Of a DNA stretch of 64,000 bases, positions 38,801 through 49,293 are shown piece after piece (the stretch's first letter is position 1; each line of letters begins with the position of its first letter). The notes under the pieces were generated by a model. That model did not search any database, had not been told where the DNA came from, and was given only the letters and a program-made list of their open reading frames with translations. This stretch comes from Tetracentron sinense (lineage: Eukaryota > Streptophyta > Magnoliopsida > Trochodendrales > Trochodendraceae): assembly GCA_015143295.1 (NCBI GenBank), contig CM026574.1, positions 12,402,938 through 12,466,937 on the forward strand, read 5' to 3'. Made by a program: the position numbers and the translations under genes.

Positions 38801-41800
38801 TCAGGAGCCACCGGTTATGATGCTCAATCTCAGTCTTCGACTGACAGTTATGGACAGATCATGATTCAGCAACAAGCATATGTACAAATGTACCTAGGCA
38901 TGTATCGCATGATGATGATTTGGACACAGTGGTGTCATCATGTCTGGACCACTTATAATGTATCACTCTACTCAATTCTTGATCCCACAATTATAGAGTA
39001 CGACCGACACAAAGCTCAATGTGGTATTGAGCTTCTATCATGTATGTAATTTGATTTGTGAATACAAGGGTCTAAATATTTTCATATATTTGATTTATGA
39101 ATGCAAGTGAGCTTCTATCACTTGGTTAAGTAACTATGGTTTGTATTTTCATTTTCATACATATTTATCAGCGCGCACGTCTTTTTTAACTTATAAATTT
39201 GTTAACTCTCATATGTATGATTATAAATGTAGTTGAAGACTTTCATTTAGTTTGTTTTTAGCTTATATTCGTATTAAAAGAAGTTTTATGCAAGGTATCC
39301 AAGTTTTTCTTTGCGTATCCAAGTTTTTTTTAGCGTATCGTGAATTTTTCCACCGTATCCAATCGATACAATACCGATACGCCGATACGTATCTTATTTT
39401 GGACTTACCGATACGGCGACCGATACCGATATTTTGAACCATGAGGACTAGAGAAGAAGAGAAAAGGAGAGGAGAGGAGAGGAGAGGGTGTGGAGAGGAG
39501 AGGAGAGGAGAGGAGAGGTGGTTGGAGATGAAAAACGTAGGGTTTAGTTCGTTAGGTTGTATTAATATCATGGAAATAAAAATCGCCGAAATTGTTACGA
39601 AACAGACGATACATATAGCTTTCGGTAGCCTCCTTTATGATATTTATACCGATACGAAATGGGCGATTCGTATCTTGTATTAGTTATTTATGTTTTGTTT
39701 TCATTCATTGTATAACTATAATCGTGTTTGTTACTTTGTCTTTAAATCACTTTCCATAACTTTATATTTGGTAAATTTAGTTCCAATAACTTATTTGATT
39801 TTTGAACAATTTAATTGATTTTTTTCTTTAAAAAGAAGAAATTATATGTATCGTCCGAAACCAATACCGAAATCGATAGGTATAGGTTTCGGTAAGGACC
39901 GATACATCCCCCGAAACTGTATTTTTAATCCTTGATTTATTTAAGTGTTACAAAATTATTTTCTTGTCCTAAATAGTTAAGGAAATTACAATCATACCAA
40001 TTGTTGTTTAAAGAATAGTGAGGGGCATTAATGGTATTTTAAAGGTTTATCTATTGTCTTAATCGGTTCAGATAGCTAGTGGATTGGATAGGGTACTATC
40101 TGTATCCGATTTGATTATAAACGGATAGGTATTATGATATCCGAATCCTCTTCGGGAGACAATTATCTGGATAAATATCCTCTTAAACGGATACGGATCT
40201 TTACCTGATAGTTGACAGCCCTAAAGGAGAGTGACCGTGACGACAGTGCCACTGAAGAGGAGAAAGGGCTGACTGCAAAGCCGTGCCAACTTTACCTCCG
40301 TCAAAATAATAAAGACCACCAGCTTCATGACCTCCATCAATCCACTTTTTCGTCTTGAGATACTGAAGGATACAAAAAGAAGAATAAAATGTCATTGTAT
40401 AGTTTAAAAGTTTTGTTAATTTACTGATAGACATCAAATTAAAAGGAAATTTAGGTACTAACAATACATATGATAAGGGAAAGTAGGAACTGGGATTTAC
40501 AACACCAAAACTAGAAATAGAAGATGCCGCACCATCAATGAGAGTAACATGCTGAGGAGAAGATGAAGGAACGAAATTGGAAAGGGCATCTAGAACACCG
40601 GTCATATGATCTGTGGCTCCAGAATCAATAACTTAAGGTGAAAGTGTAGAAGCAACACTAGCAACATGAGTACTTGAATGGGCTAAAGTAGCAGTAGATG
40701 AAGAAGGTTGTGAAGAGGCCACGATAGGGTGACGAGAGTACTCGTCCTTTGAAATACATAGCATCCTATTCTTACCGCTAGAAGAGGATGTGATGAGGAA
40801 GAAGAAGAATTGTCCCCATGCTTATTAGTTATTTAGTTAATGATTACCACAGGTGGAGGAAGAAGAAGAGGAAGGCCCCCATGTCACTATGGATAGATGA
40901 TTTAGGGTATTAAAGACCTCATATGCACACATAGAGCATTAGGAAGGCCCCACATTGGGAAGGTGTGCATATGACTGGTTTAAAATGTTTTATTTAGTTT
41001 GAAAAAGCCCCAATGGGCTGGATTAGTACCTAAGAGGGTTATTTTATTAGTTTGGACTATTATAGTTTTTTTTATTATGTTTTGGTTATTTTGGTCTTTT
41101 TACAATTAGGGCTTCACCTATTTAAAGACCATTTTTTGCACTTTTAGTTAATGAATGAATGAGAAACAAAGAAAAGCCTACTTTTGGGGTATTCTCTAGT
41201 GATTGGAAATTGGTATGATGTTGAGAGATTCCCTAAAGCTCTAAGATATGTTCTTCAGATTTTCTCTCTTCTTCTCCATCCTTTCTCCTTATTTTCTATT
41301 TTCTTGGTGAAACCCTAACATCCCAAACCCTAGATTTCTTTCCCCATTGAAACCACATAACCCTAGCTTCCCTTTTGCTGTCCTATTGATTACCAGTCTT
41401 CCCTACCCCTATTATTGACTGTTACAGTCATTCCCCAAACCCTCCACTGCTGCCACACGTTGCAGGGCCTTTAGTGACTGCCGCATCACCCCTACACCCA
41501 TCTCCTATCTGCCACAGCCCTAAGCAGCTTATCTTTAGTGACTGCCGCACCATCCAATACCTGTTCCAGCCTTTTTCCCTCATTCCCAGTGCTGCCCAGA
41601 TTTCCTACAGCCTATAATAGTATTACTACCACATCCCCCTACTTCACTCTATTGTAAATCCTTCCCATAACCTAAAAAACCCTAAAACAGCCCTCTTGAA
41701 ACCCTATTACAGGTTTCCTGCAGTTGAAGACCCTAAAACAGAATTGAAAACCCTAAACAAAATTCCCCAAAACCCTAAAACAGAATTTTCCAAAACCCTA

Positions 41801-44800
41801 AACGTTAAACTCTCAAAACCTTAATCCTCCCATCTTTGAAACCCTAGAAAAGGATATAAATTCTGCATTTACTTAAGAGCTAATCCCCTAAGCTTTTGTA
41901 ATCATAGAATTCCACTAACCCTCACAGATATAACTGAGGGTCATTATTGTAGGGTTGTCACATGACCTTGAATCTTACTAACATTGCTTTTTGAAATTTC
42001 TGGATAATTAGTTGTAATAAGATTGCTAATTTATGATTTTCATTATTATTGTTAATTCAATCTTGATCTCAGCTCATTAAATTTTAGGTCATTGCATAGT
42101 CCTACATCAGGATGTACCCTAATCATCATTAGTAGAAGCAGCAACATGATTGTTAGAAGCAAGTTTGCCATGAAGGTCACAACAATAATCAACAGTGTGT
42201 CCACTAAGGTTACAATGACTATAGGTATGGGAGCTACGACCTTGGCCAGGCCCTCCCCCCAAATCAGTAAGCCCCCCACGACCACGACAGCCACCCGTAT
42301 CACCACCGCGGTTACCACCATGACCACCACCACGATTACCACCAGTACAATCACTCCTAGAGGTAGTTAAAGCAAGCTTCTCAACTGGAAGAGAAGAACT
42401 AGAATCAGAAATAGTAATCCTTTAAATATGAGCAAAAACCTTAGTTAGTGAAGGTAACTCAGTTTCCAAGAAGCTGAGATCAAATAGGCTCTAGTTCCTG
42501 CCTCAAGTAGAAGAAACGAGGCACATTCAGCTAATCTCGCTGATGCTGCATCTCCTGGGGGTCAAGCTTGAGGGGGCCTAGTATAAGGAAAGCTTTTCAC
42601 ACTTCAATCAACTCAGAGTAATAGTCCACAACATTACAATCTCCTAGATGAATATTGAAGTACGACTGAGTAGTGTAGTCAAGGTGATGCCTAGGCGATT
42701 AGACTTGGCTAGGCGAGGCGCTGCCTAGTCGATGTCCAGGCGATAAAAATAATTCAATTATATATATATATATTAAATATTCACATATATAATATTATTA
42801 CATGCACATAACAATTCAAACCTCTTAGGGTTGATGACAATAATCTAGGCAAATTTACATTTAATGTTATAATGCTTGGATGTAAGTCCTTTTCTGTTAA
42901 ACTATTAGTTGACTTTTTGACTTTGTAGATGAAAATATTTCTAAAAACTAAAATAAACTGTTTTCACTGGACTTTTGGGTTTTAATAATATTTTGTTATA
43001 GTATAATTTATAAAATTTTAAATTTTGAGAAATACCTTAACATTTGCAAGTTGATATTTTGATTTTTGATAACAATGCTAAAAAGCGGATTTTTTTCTTG
43101 AATTGAAAAGTTGACTTTTTATTTTTTAGGAATATGGATCTAAAATAATTGTAGCCGGTAGTCACCTGGACCCTTTAACAATTAGCCTGCTTTACAGTTT
43201 TCCAACTTAATTACATATAAATATTATTTAAGTAAATGAATTTACACTACTTTCATTTACTTAAGATATTTATAAATAAATAAGGTTATACTCCCATTTG
43301 AATTCAATAACCTAGAGAGGTGCCTAGGCGGTGACAGTCCAAAACCGCCTAGGTTACACCTTGATTACACTACGACTGAGACAATTGATAAATGTGGGAA
43401 TTATTATGTGAACCCAAACACGTCTGATGAAAATGATCCTAGTTGCATTTAGTAGTCCAGAAAGAACAAACTGCTACTAATACGGGGCTCCATACTGTTC
43501 CATAGAAATGTCTGGATCTGTGCATTATCAGGCCTCCATTCAGGATATCTAGGATCATCTAACTTAGGGGATATTGAGTAAGAAACTTGTCTTTCTCATT
43601 GGTAATGAGATAGACCACTTAATTAGCCCACTAAATGTATTTGTTTCCATTCAGCTTTATAGAAGTAATCTGAATGTTAAAGTGGGCTGGTGAGGCCATT
43701 GAAGAAGGTTTGGTGGTGTTCTTAATATCCAAAGTATCAATGTGAAGATCACGACTAACAGAGCAACAAAACCAGTAGTCTGCGATCTCAGATAAGTCAG
43801 AACACACGCCACAAACAGTAAGCAATGGTCTAGGAATCACCATACAGGCATACAGCAGTCACGCTAACTACACAAACTTCACGAATATCATCATTTGATC
43901 CCTATTTCGCTGTTTTACGCATTTCCTAAGAGGAAAGCAGAACTCATCCACATATTTGGATGTGCATCAAACCATTATAGGTGCTGTCTACACAGATAAC
44001 CCAATCTAGTTTTTTTTTACATTGTGAACAGTACTGAACGAACAGTATGGTACTGCGTGAACAGTAAGAGAGAAGGATGAATTGGATCAAGCCCTAGGGC
44101 TCTGATACCATGTTAATGTTAGTGTTTGAATGAATGAAAGAGGAGAAGGGAAGAAGAAAAGGAGAAACCAAGAGAGGGAGGGAGGGAGGGAGGGAGGGAG
44201 GGAGAGAGAGAGAGGAAATTACAAGAGTGCCCTTACTAACTTATGTTCTAACAATTACTATGCTCTTGATATGGTCTGTTCGTTCCAAATTTATCTTTTT
44301 GAAACATACTGATGATATGAAGATTGTTTTCAATTACTTGTAATTTTGTTTTTATTATCTTTTTTCCTATTAGGGAGTTATACATTTCACTCTTAAATCA
44401 TCAATTATTAAAAAAAATGTTTTGAATTTTTTATCTACATTCTAAAGCCAGGATAGGAAATCAGTAATTCTGTTACTTAAAATATAAATTTAGTATTGAA
44501 ATTCAATAATAATAGTCCATGTAACTAACGATTGTCCATGGAATCTTGGCAACAAATCAGGGATAATTGGGAAGATGGAAACCCTGCCTCTTGGGGAACT
44601 AGTCCACAGTATCAGGTCAGGAATCTTGCCCGCTTTGGACTTAGATAATGTGCTGGCAACTTTGTAATATATAAAATTTTATTTTCCATATTTGAATTAA
44701 AGATGACATTCTTGTTCTCAGCCAGGAAGTCCTCGATCACGGCCGTATGAAGGACCTACTCCTGGTTCAGGTTGGGCTAACACTCCTAGTGGTAATTACA

Positions 44801-47800
44801 GTGAAGCTGGAACACCAAGGGAAAGCAGTCCATCATATGGTAGCTCTATAGAATATTTCACCTGGACTTAACCTGTCATTTGTTTTAAGTGATAACTGTC
44901 ATAACTAATTTATCTTTGTCTCTGTTTTAGCAAATGCCCCGAGCCCTTACTTACCATCAACTCCTGGTGGGCAACCTATGACACCAAGTTCTGCATCGTA
45001 CTTACCTGGCACTCCTGGTGGGCAGCCAATGACACCTGGAAGTGGTGGTCTGGATGTTATGTCTCCTACAATAGGTTTGATTGCCGTTTCCTAATTTATT
45101 TAAGTGATTCTTTACATCAAGTTGGATTTATATACCCCTGATCTTTCATGCAGTAAGTCGTATCCTGTGCATAAAAATAGCTTAGATTCTAAAGAATGTC
45201 ATGTTTGATAGTGTTCTGTCCTGCTTGATCAAATGAGGCCTGGACTGTCCAACTCTATTGAGCATGCAAAGCTAACATCCACAATTCATCATTTCTCTAT
45301 AATGCAATAATTTAGTTAATACTAGATACTTCCTATTGCTTTTTCACCATTGTAGTCAAAGCGTCCAAGCAACATCTAATCGAAATGTCTCCTGGGTGTT
45401 GTTTGAGGCGGTTTCTAGGGCCAAATTTTATTTTATTTTGTTGAGATTAATAATTTTAAAGATATTAATATGTGATTGAAAATGAAGATAAAAATTTGGA
45501 ATTAAGGCACATATAAGACTAAAATGCCACTGCAAAAACAAAAACCATAGTTTAGAGAGGGGGGAGAGAGCCAAATGCGAAAACCTTAGATAAGGCCTGC
45601 TTTATCTAAGCAAAACAGATTTTGTCTAGCCAAAACCCTTGACAAGATATGTATTTATTACATATCTGTTGTTATTTTTTCCGTAAAAATGTCTCAACTT
45701 TGTGTGGGCTTGGGCATCCTCCTTTGTCATTATCATTATGGTGCTTGTGTGTCAACTCCTAGCAGGCGTTTTTATAAAACTGTCTTAATGAGCGCCCACC
45801 TAGCCTTCGATGCAGGTGCTAGGGATATTTTAAAGCGGTCTCCTAGGTGGCACTTTGACTACACTTATGTAGATGCCCGCATTCATTATTGGTAAACTTC
45901 TTCTATACGTGGCTGTCAAGTATTACTGCAAATTTGAGTTTGCAACTATTGGAGGTTTTGTTGACTTATAGCCAAACAATGTCTATGATGATGGAAAAAA
46001 ATCTAAAACAGATTTGATATCTCTAATTGTGGTTTTGTGTTGTTCTGTTATGCTGAATGGGAAGAGATGTAAAAGATATCTTACTAGTCAAGGGAGCACA
46101 ATATCTCTGTGAGTTTGGGGTCACTAGTTTCTTTTGAGTGTTTCATGAATCAAGTTTGCAGAACATTTACGAGTGGTTTGGATTAGGGCCAGTTTCATTT
46201 TGGAAGTGGGGGTGACATATAAGCATCTTTTAGAGGATATGCATTGGAATCCAGTTCTTATGAGGTGTAACCATGCCATTGCAAAACTTGGTGAATTGGC
46301 TGAAAAAATTCCTTGTAAGAAGGTATGAGTATGTTCAGTAGTGTTTTTCCACTTTGTTTTTGGAGTTAAGAAATGTGAGTGATAAGTTCGGAGAAAAGAT
46401 GGGAGAAAAGAAGTATTCTTATGCTTCTCCCTACAAATTGTCAAATACTAATAAAAGGTACAATGACTTGTATACCCTCAGAAACATAAAGTAAACTTGA
46501 TAAGAAAAAGACCCGATCCTTTTATTTTCTTTTCGGAATCAATTCATAATTGTCAAAAAAGAGATTGAAGGATATTTATTGGAACCCATTCTGTTTGGCA
46601 TTTCTCGTTTTTCTCTTTGAAGCTTGTGGTTTCCAAAACAGGGATCTAGATCAACTTGGTGAACTTCTGGTTGTAGAAAACTGTATGTATTACATGACCG
46701 TTGGGCAGGGAGAATGCCATGGTGTCTTTGGTGTAGTAGGGAGAATAACATCAATTCATTGTCGACCATTTGATCGAGGAGAAGAGGCTTGTCAGCTGTT
46801 TCCAATATTTTCTGAATGTGAGCGTGGATGTGTGGGCAGATGTGCTATACAAAATTGCAAGATGGTTTCCTCAAGTGAAGTTGAACTGAAATGCGTTCAT
46901 TATGGCAATGGAATGGATCTATGCTACGAGTTCATTTTCATGTCCCTTCTCTTGGGCATTAGAATTCATGGCGACAAGGTTTTGAAAGTTGGAACTCAGC
47001 TCAACTTGATTGGGGTTCAACTTTGAGCTGAGTTAGGATTGGTTAAAAGAACTGGATATCTTGATTTCTCTTAAAAAAAAAAGAAAAAAAAAAAGCTGGG
47101 GTGGGGGGGGGGGAGATCAATTAAGTCTTCCAATTCAGAAATGCGTACTTTAATATAAGAAAATATGAAGTTTGTAAGTTTACCCTGTATTACCGAGAAA
47201 AGCAAATAAAACATGCCATAAATGATAAAATCAATTGAAATAATAAAAGTTTCGATCACTTAGGCCCTGTTTGGATAGGACTTCTCTGTGAAGAGAAAAA
47301 CTTCTTCAGGATTTACAACAGTGGAACTAACTCCTGAACAAATCTGTAAAAGTCATTTAGGATATCATTTGGTTTGCACATACGAGAAGTTACTTATTCT
47401 AACATAGAAGTCAAATATTGCATTTGGTTTGCAGTTTTGCACTCGAGAGAAAACTTGTTAGTTCATGTATGCTACCAAAATATTGATTCTATCACAATCC
47501 TTCAGAACTTCCCTACAAAGTCTGGCTGAATCAAGCAAATAGGATGACAAAGCAAGCACAGATTCAGGACTTTTGGAAACCAGCACCACTACTTTAACTG
47601 ATAGTAGTAAATTTATCTATAAAACAAAGTTTATGAAAAAAAAAATTGTAGGATGATTATCCAACATCAAAATCCATGGTCCAATAACATACATGCCATC
47701 TAAACCCAATCAAAATTCCCCATTGAATGGAAGACCAAAAAGAAACCAACTGAACCACCAGCTCCTTAATCAAAACAACACAACTCTCTTCCTTTCCGTC

Positions 47801-49266
47801 GAAATCAAAACAAAGAACAAAAAGAGAAATATAAAATGCTCTATCTATCTCTGTAATTATTACAATTAACATTCTCCTTTACGTAGTCAAGGAAAAAAAT
47901 GGGATTAAACAAGTGATTGATGGGGTTTTATATTATCTAATAAACAAGAAGAATCTATCAAACATGCGTAAATAGCTGTTCCTCTCAAAACACCACTACC
48001 TATTGCTTGTGGGCAGTTTCCGAGTTCGCAGAGTCGGATTATAGGCAAAACAGGTCATGTTGAGGCTATTATCTCAGGGTCTTGGGTGAACATACTAGCC
48101 CATAGTCTCCTCACCATTACATCCAAGAGAAGTGTTAAAAATCCCAATTAAAATCGATAGTCAATGAGCACATGTAAATGGTGGTCAGTTTTTTTGTTCA
48201 AACCAGAGGGATTGCCTCTCTTCAGATCAGGGGCTCCAAGCCGATTCAATCAAGAAATCCTCACCTCTCTCTGTCAAAGTTTTCCCAAAAAAAAGTGAGA
48301 AATTAGGAGGCAAGGACTTACCAGTAAGTTGAAACGACCGCCAGCAGGATCACTGACAGGAGCAGTGGTGAACTCAACGTGGGGCACAGAGTGAAGCAAT
48401 GGGTTTCTGTTTGATGAAACCCTAAAAAAAAGAGCACCCTTTTAAAGGATCGTTCGCACTTTGTTCCGTTAACTTCCCAAGGAAGTATTCATCCGTCAAC
48501 TTTGGTATGAAGCTGATTTTTTGACCTCTTACAACTTCTGACTTTCTTGGGAAGCTAAAAGTCAAGTGGTGAACCAAAGGTTACAAGGAACATTTTTTTT
48601 TTTACTTCTACTAACCCAGAAGTTGTCCGAGAAGTCTATCCAAACAGGGCCTTACTATCCAATTATTATCATGCAAGTTGGACCCTTGGTATTGAGTAAC
48701 CATGTATCAATATTTCTTTCTTAACATGCTCTTAACCCAAGTTGGGTGTCTTCTGGAAATTCCTTGCAGCCAGTGGCGACAGTGAAGGGCCATGGTTCAT
48801 GCCTGACATATTGGTCAATGTACGGAAGCCTGGAGAGGACCCTGTTATTGGGGTTGTCCGAGAGGTGCTACCAGTATGTTCTCTCTACTCATTTACTATT
48901 TGTCTACTTGCATCAAACTTAAAACATGTTAAAACTTTGTAATATGTTCCTAGCAAAGGAGTCATAAAACTCTGGAAGCATTGTTCATTAAATTAACACA
49001 GCTGTTCTCCGCTTCAGAATGGTACCTGTAGGGTCGCCCTTGGAATGAGTGGTGATGGGGAGATAGTTGCAGCTCTTCCTCATGAAATGGAGGCTGTGGT
49101 GCCCAGGAAATCGGATAAGATAAAGATAATGGGTGGTGCGCACCGTGGTTCCACTGGGAAGCTGATTGGTATTGACAGCAGTGATGGTATTGTGAAGGTG
49201 GATGACACTCTTGATGTTAAGATTTTAGACATGGCTATTCTTGCTAAACTAGCACATCCATACTAG
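26819..49266 (+). CDS. SPT5: Transcription elongation factor SPT5, 22 exons, 1038 aa
   Basis: Exons: 26819-27128, 32687-32925, 33022-33168, 33257-33415, 33494-33577, 33909-33979, 34082-34439, 34552-34707, 34814-34911, 35029-35077, 35159-35311, 35398-35541, 35667-35763, 35923-36081, 36175-36223, 36302-36396, 36502-36580, 44561-44615, 44722-44839, 44931-45074, 48770-48873, 49018-49266. Total 3117 nt, in frame throughout. The N-terminus (about 1-110) is highly acidic with SRKRRR and KQRRR patches. The NGN domain is at about 175-265 ([18 protein letters not shown]...). Several KOW motifs follow, e.g. [19 protein letters not shown] and [15 protein letters not shown]-terminal TP-rich repeat region ([21 protein letters not shown]) ends in a final KOW ([15 protein letters not shown]). 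SPT5 pairs with SPT4 and travels with RNA polymerase II; the TP repeats are the likely kinase target. Length fits Arabidopsis GTA2 as I recall it (about 1040 aa). Intron 14 uses a GC donor. Introns 1, 17 and 20 are full of transposons, but every splice site reads cleanly. Confidence 0.96.
28422..29880 (-). mobile_element. 5'-truncated LINE (L1-type) fragment
   Basis: The T run at 28425-28438 is the poly-A tail of a minus-strand element. Reading upstream, the minus strand encodes the end of a LINE reverse transcriptase and the zinc-binding RVT region: [55 protein letters not shown], and [13 protein letters not shown]...[14 protein letters not shown]. Frameshifts break it into at least three frames. 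The 5' truncation near 29880 is typical of target-primed insertion. Confidence 0.8.
31097..31162. repeat. 22-bp tandem repeat, three perfect copies
   Basis: ATTATTCCTAGAACTATCTC plus CA is repeated at 31097, 31119 and 31141 with no differences. The identity suggests recent slippage. Confidence 0.9.
31811..32003 (+). mobile_element. tRNA-derived SINE (family 2), complete, 16-bp TSD
   Basis: Body of 193 bp starting CCCACTAGGGGTTGGTGCAG (A-box-like TGGTGCAGTTGG), with a B-box-like region about 50 nt on, ending in a run of ten A. It is flanked by a perfect 16-bp duplication, GACATGAATTAAAGCA, at 31795-31810 and 32004-32019. It lies in SPT5 intron 1 in the sense direction. The perfect duplication indicates a fairly young insertion. 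Confidence 0.85.
36082..36083 (+). other. GC splice donor of SPT5 intron 14
   Basis: Exon 14 must end ATTGTTACAG at 36081 to stay in frame with exon 15 (TTAACCGC..., giving [13 protein letters not shown]). The intron then begins GCAAGT, a consensus GC donor, and ends GCAG at 36174. Confidence 0.8.
36703..37000. mobile_element. Partial copy of the CCTAGGCG hAT-like family
   Basis: GTGTAGTCACGACACCTAGG...GGCTAGGCGGAGGCATTGCC followed by GCCTAGATTATTGTCAACCC matches both the end and, in reverse orientation, the interior of the element at 42671-43372. No right terminus was found. The right boundary is a guess. Confidence 0.4.
38437..39442. mobile_element. MULE-type element, 1.0 kb, with 9-bp TSD
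   Basis: CATGGTTTAAAATATCGATA at the left is mirrored by ...TATCGGTATTTTGAACCAT-type sequence at the right. The flank is a perfect 9-bp duplication, GAGGACTAG (38428-38436 and 39443-39451), as Mutator-like elements make. Both subterminal regions are packed with CCGATACG/CGTATCGG words. The middle (38715-39048) has a plus-strand open stretch. Confidence 0.85.
38715..39048 (+). other. Open frame carried inside the MULE
   Basis: Open plus-strand frame with two near-identical units ([12 protein letters not shown] and [12 protein letters not shown]), then a Gln-rich segment ([15 protein letters not shown]) and [16 protein letters not shown] before TAA at about 39047. It has no upstream ATG in a good position. 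It could be a captured host gene piece or the low-complexity tail of a transposase; I do not recognise it. Confidence 0.4.
39452..39522. repeat. GGAGA-type purine microsatellite
   Basis: A run of GAGGA and GGAGA units next to the MULE target site, inside the hAT element. Confidence 0.8.
39560..39945. mobile_element. MITE of about 385 bp (same family as 55560-55925)
   Basis: Aligns along its length with a sequence in ADH intron 9: AAAATCGCCGAAA...TTTCGGTAGCC...AAATGGGCGAT...TTAGTTATTTATGTTTT, ending CGAAACC...GATACATCCCCCGAAAC. The ends mirror each other loosely through TTTCGG/CCGAAA words. Confidence 0.6.
40870..42103 (+). mobile_element. Insertion of about 1.2 kb between copia gag and protease, possibly a solo LTR
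   Basis: Copia coding sequence stops near 40860 and resumes near 42105. The inserted DNA has TATTTAAAG at about 41120, followed by transcript-like sequence rich in AACCCTAA. It could run from TGTCAC (40882) to CTACATCA (42103), but no target-site duplication was found and the ends are uncertain. Confidence 0.35.
42671..43372. mobile_element. hAT element, 702 bp, with 8-bp TSD (CCTAGGCG family)
   Basis: Ends TAGTGTAGTCAAGG and CCTTGATTACACTA, flanked by CGACTGAG at 42663-42670 and 43373-43380. The subterminal DNA has repeated GCCTAGGCG or GGCTAGGCG words. There is no transposase. It splits the copia gag region. Confidence 0.88.
44099..44110 (-). other. Primer-binding site of the minus-strand copia element
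   Basis: The plus-strand GCTCTGATACCA is the reverse of TGGTATCAGAGC, complementary to the 3' end of plant initiator tRNA-Met. An LTR end (TG on the plus strand) follows at 44111. Confidence 0.85.
44111..44520 (-). repeat. Remains of the copia 5' LTR
   Basis: Starts right at the primer-binding site. It holds a GGGA microsatellite (about 44175-44213). The far end of the LTR is not identifiable because no second LTR copy is in the window. Confidence 0.4.
45351..45865. mobile_element. CCTAGGCG-family hAT-like element in SPT5 intron 20
   Basis: TGTAGTCAAAGCGTCC on the left mirrors a right end whose reverse complement is AGTGTAGTCAAAGTGCCACC. Interior words (CACCTAGG, GGTCTCCTAGG) resemble the 42671 element. 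No clean duplication is seen. Confidence 0.5.
47263..48651. mobile_element. PIF/Harbinger-type element with TTA TSD
   Basis: Ends GGCCCTGTTTGGATAGGACT and, mirrored, GTCTATCCAAACAGGGCC. The flanking trinucleotide TTA is present on both sides (47260-47262 and 48652-48654), as expected for Harbinger/Tourist insertions. 1.4 kb, no transposase recognised. Confidence 0.75.
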
Positions 49267-49287
49267 TAATTGCAAGGATGATATATC

Positions 49288-49293
49288 AATAAA
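49288..49293 (+). promoter_or_regulatory. Possible poly(A) signal of SPT5
   Basis: AATAAA lies 22 nt after the SPT5 stop codon. It is very close, so the used signal may be further downstream in 49300-49700. Confidence 0.3.

Larger units (their letters stand above)
37713..40223. mobile_element. hAT element, 2.5 kb, with 8-bp TSD
   Basis: Ends TAGGGTTGTCAAC and GTTGACAGCCCTA, flanked by AAGGAGAG on both sides (37705-37712 and 40224-40231). TIR sequence and 8-bp duplication are those of plant hAT elements. It splits the copia GAG-pre-integrase/integrase region. Subterminal DNA is rich in CCGAAT/GGATA words. No transposase is present; the interior carries a MULE (38437-39442) and a MITE (39560-39945). 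Confidence 0.88.
37270..44110 (-). mobile_element. Decayed Ty1/copia element, minus strand, multiply interrupted
   Basis: A primer-binding site complementary to initiator tRNA-Met (TGGTATCAGAGC on the minus strand) is at 44110-44099. Gag starts near 43720 ([19 protein letters not shown]). A zinc-knuckle-like [17 protein letters not shown] lies at about 42200-42140. Protease-like [10 protein letters not shown] lies across 40630-40600, GAG-pre-integrase (LQWHCRHGH) at about 40240, and integrase ([14 protein letters not shown]) at about 37500-37440. Domain order proves one element read right to left. Stops and shifts are common. Reverse transcriptase and the left LTR are missing. Confidence 0.8.
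36581..44560 (+). other. SPT5 intron 17 (8.0 kb) with a nested transposon stack
   Basis: The intron separates SPPR of the TP-rich region from DNWEDGNP. It contains a minus-strand copia element that is itself split by two hAT elements and a further insertion. One of the hATs contains a MULE and a MITE. The remaining few hundred bases at 36581-36700 look like plain intron. Confidence 0.85.
45075..48769 (+). other. SPT5 intron 20 (3.7 kb)
   Basis: Contains a CCTAGGCG-family hAT-like element (45351-45865) and a Harbinger-type element (47263-48651). 45900-47260 has one frame of 158 codons (46550-47026), Cys-rich but without recognisable motifs, and a poly-A/poly-G run at about 47070-47115. Confidence 0.75.

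Noticed and set aside
42052..42370. Val/Ile-rich minus-strand frame and Thr-rich plus-strand frame
   Set aside because: Both are alternative readings of the Gly/Arg-rich nucleocapsid part of the decayed copia gag; the true frame gives the CCHC-like knuckle.
46550..47026. 158-codon Cys-rich frame in SPT5 intron 20
   Set aside because: No motif, no splice context, lies inside an intron and its composition is not coding-like; probably chance or an old repeat.
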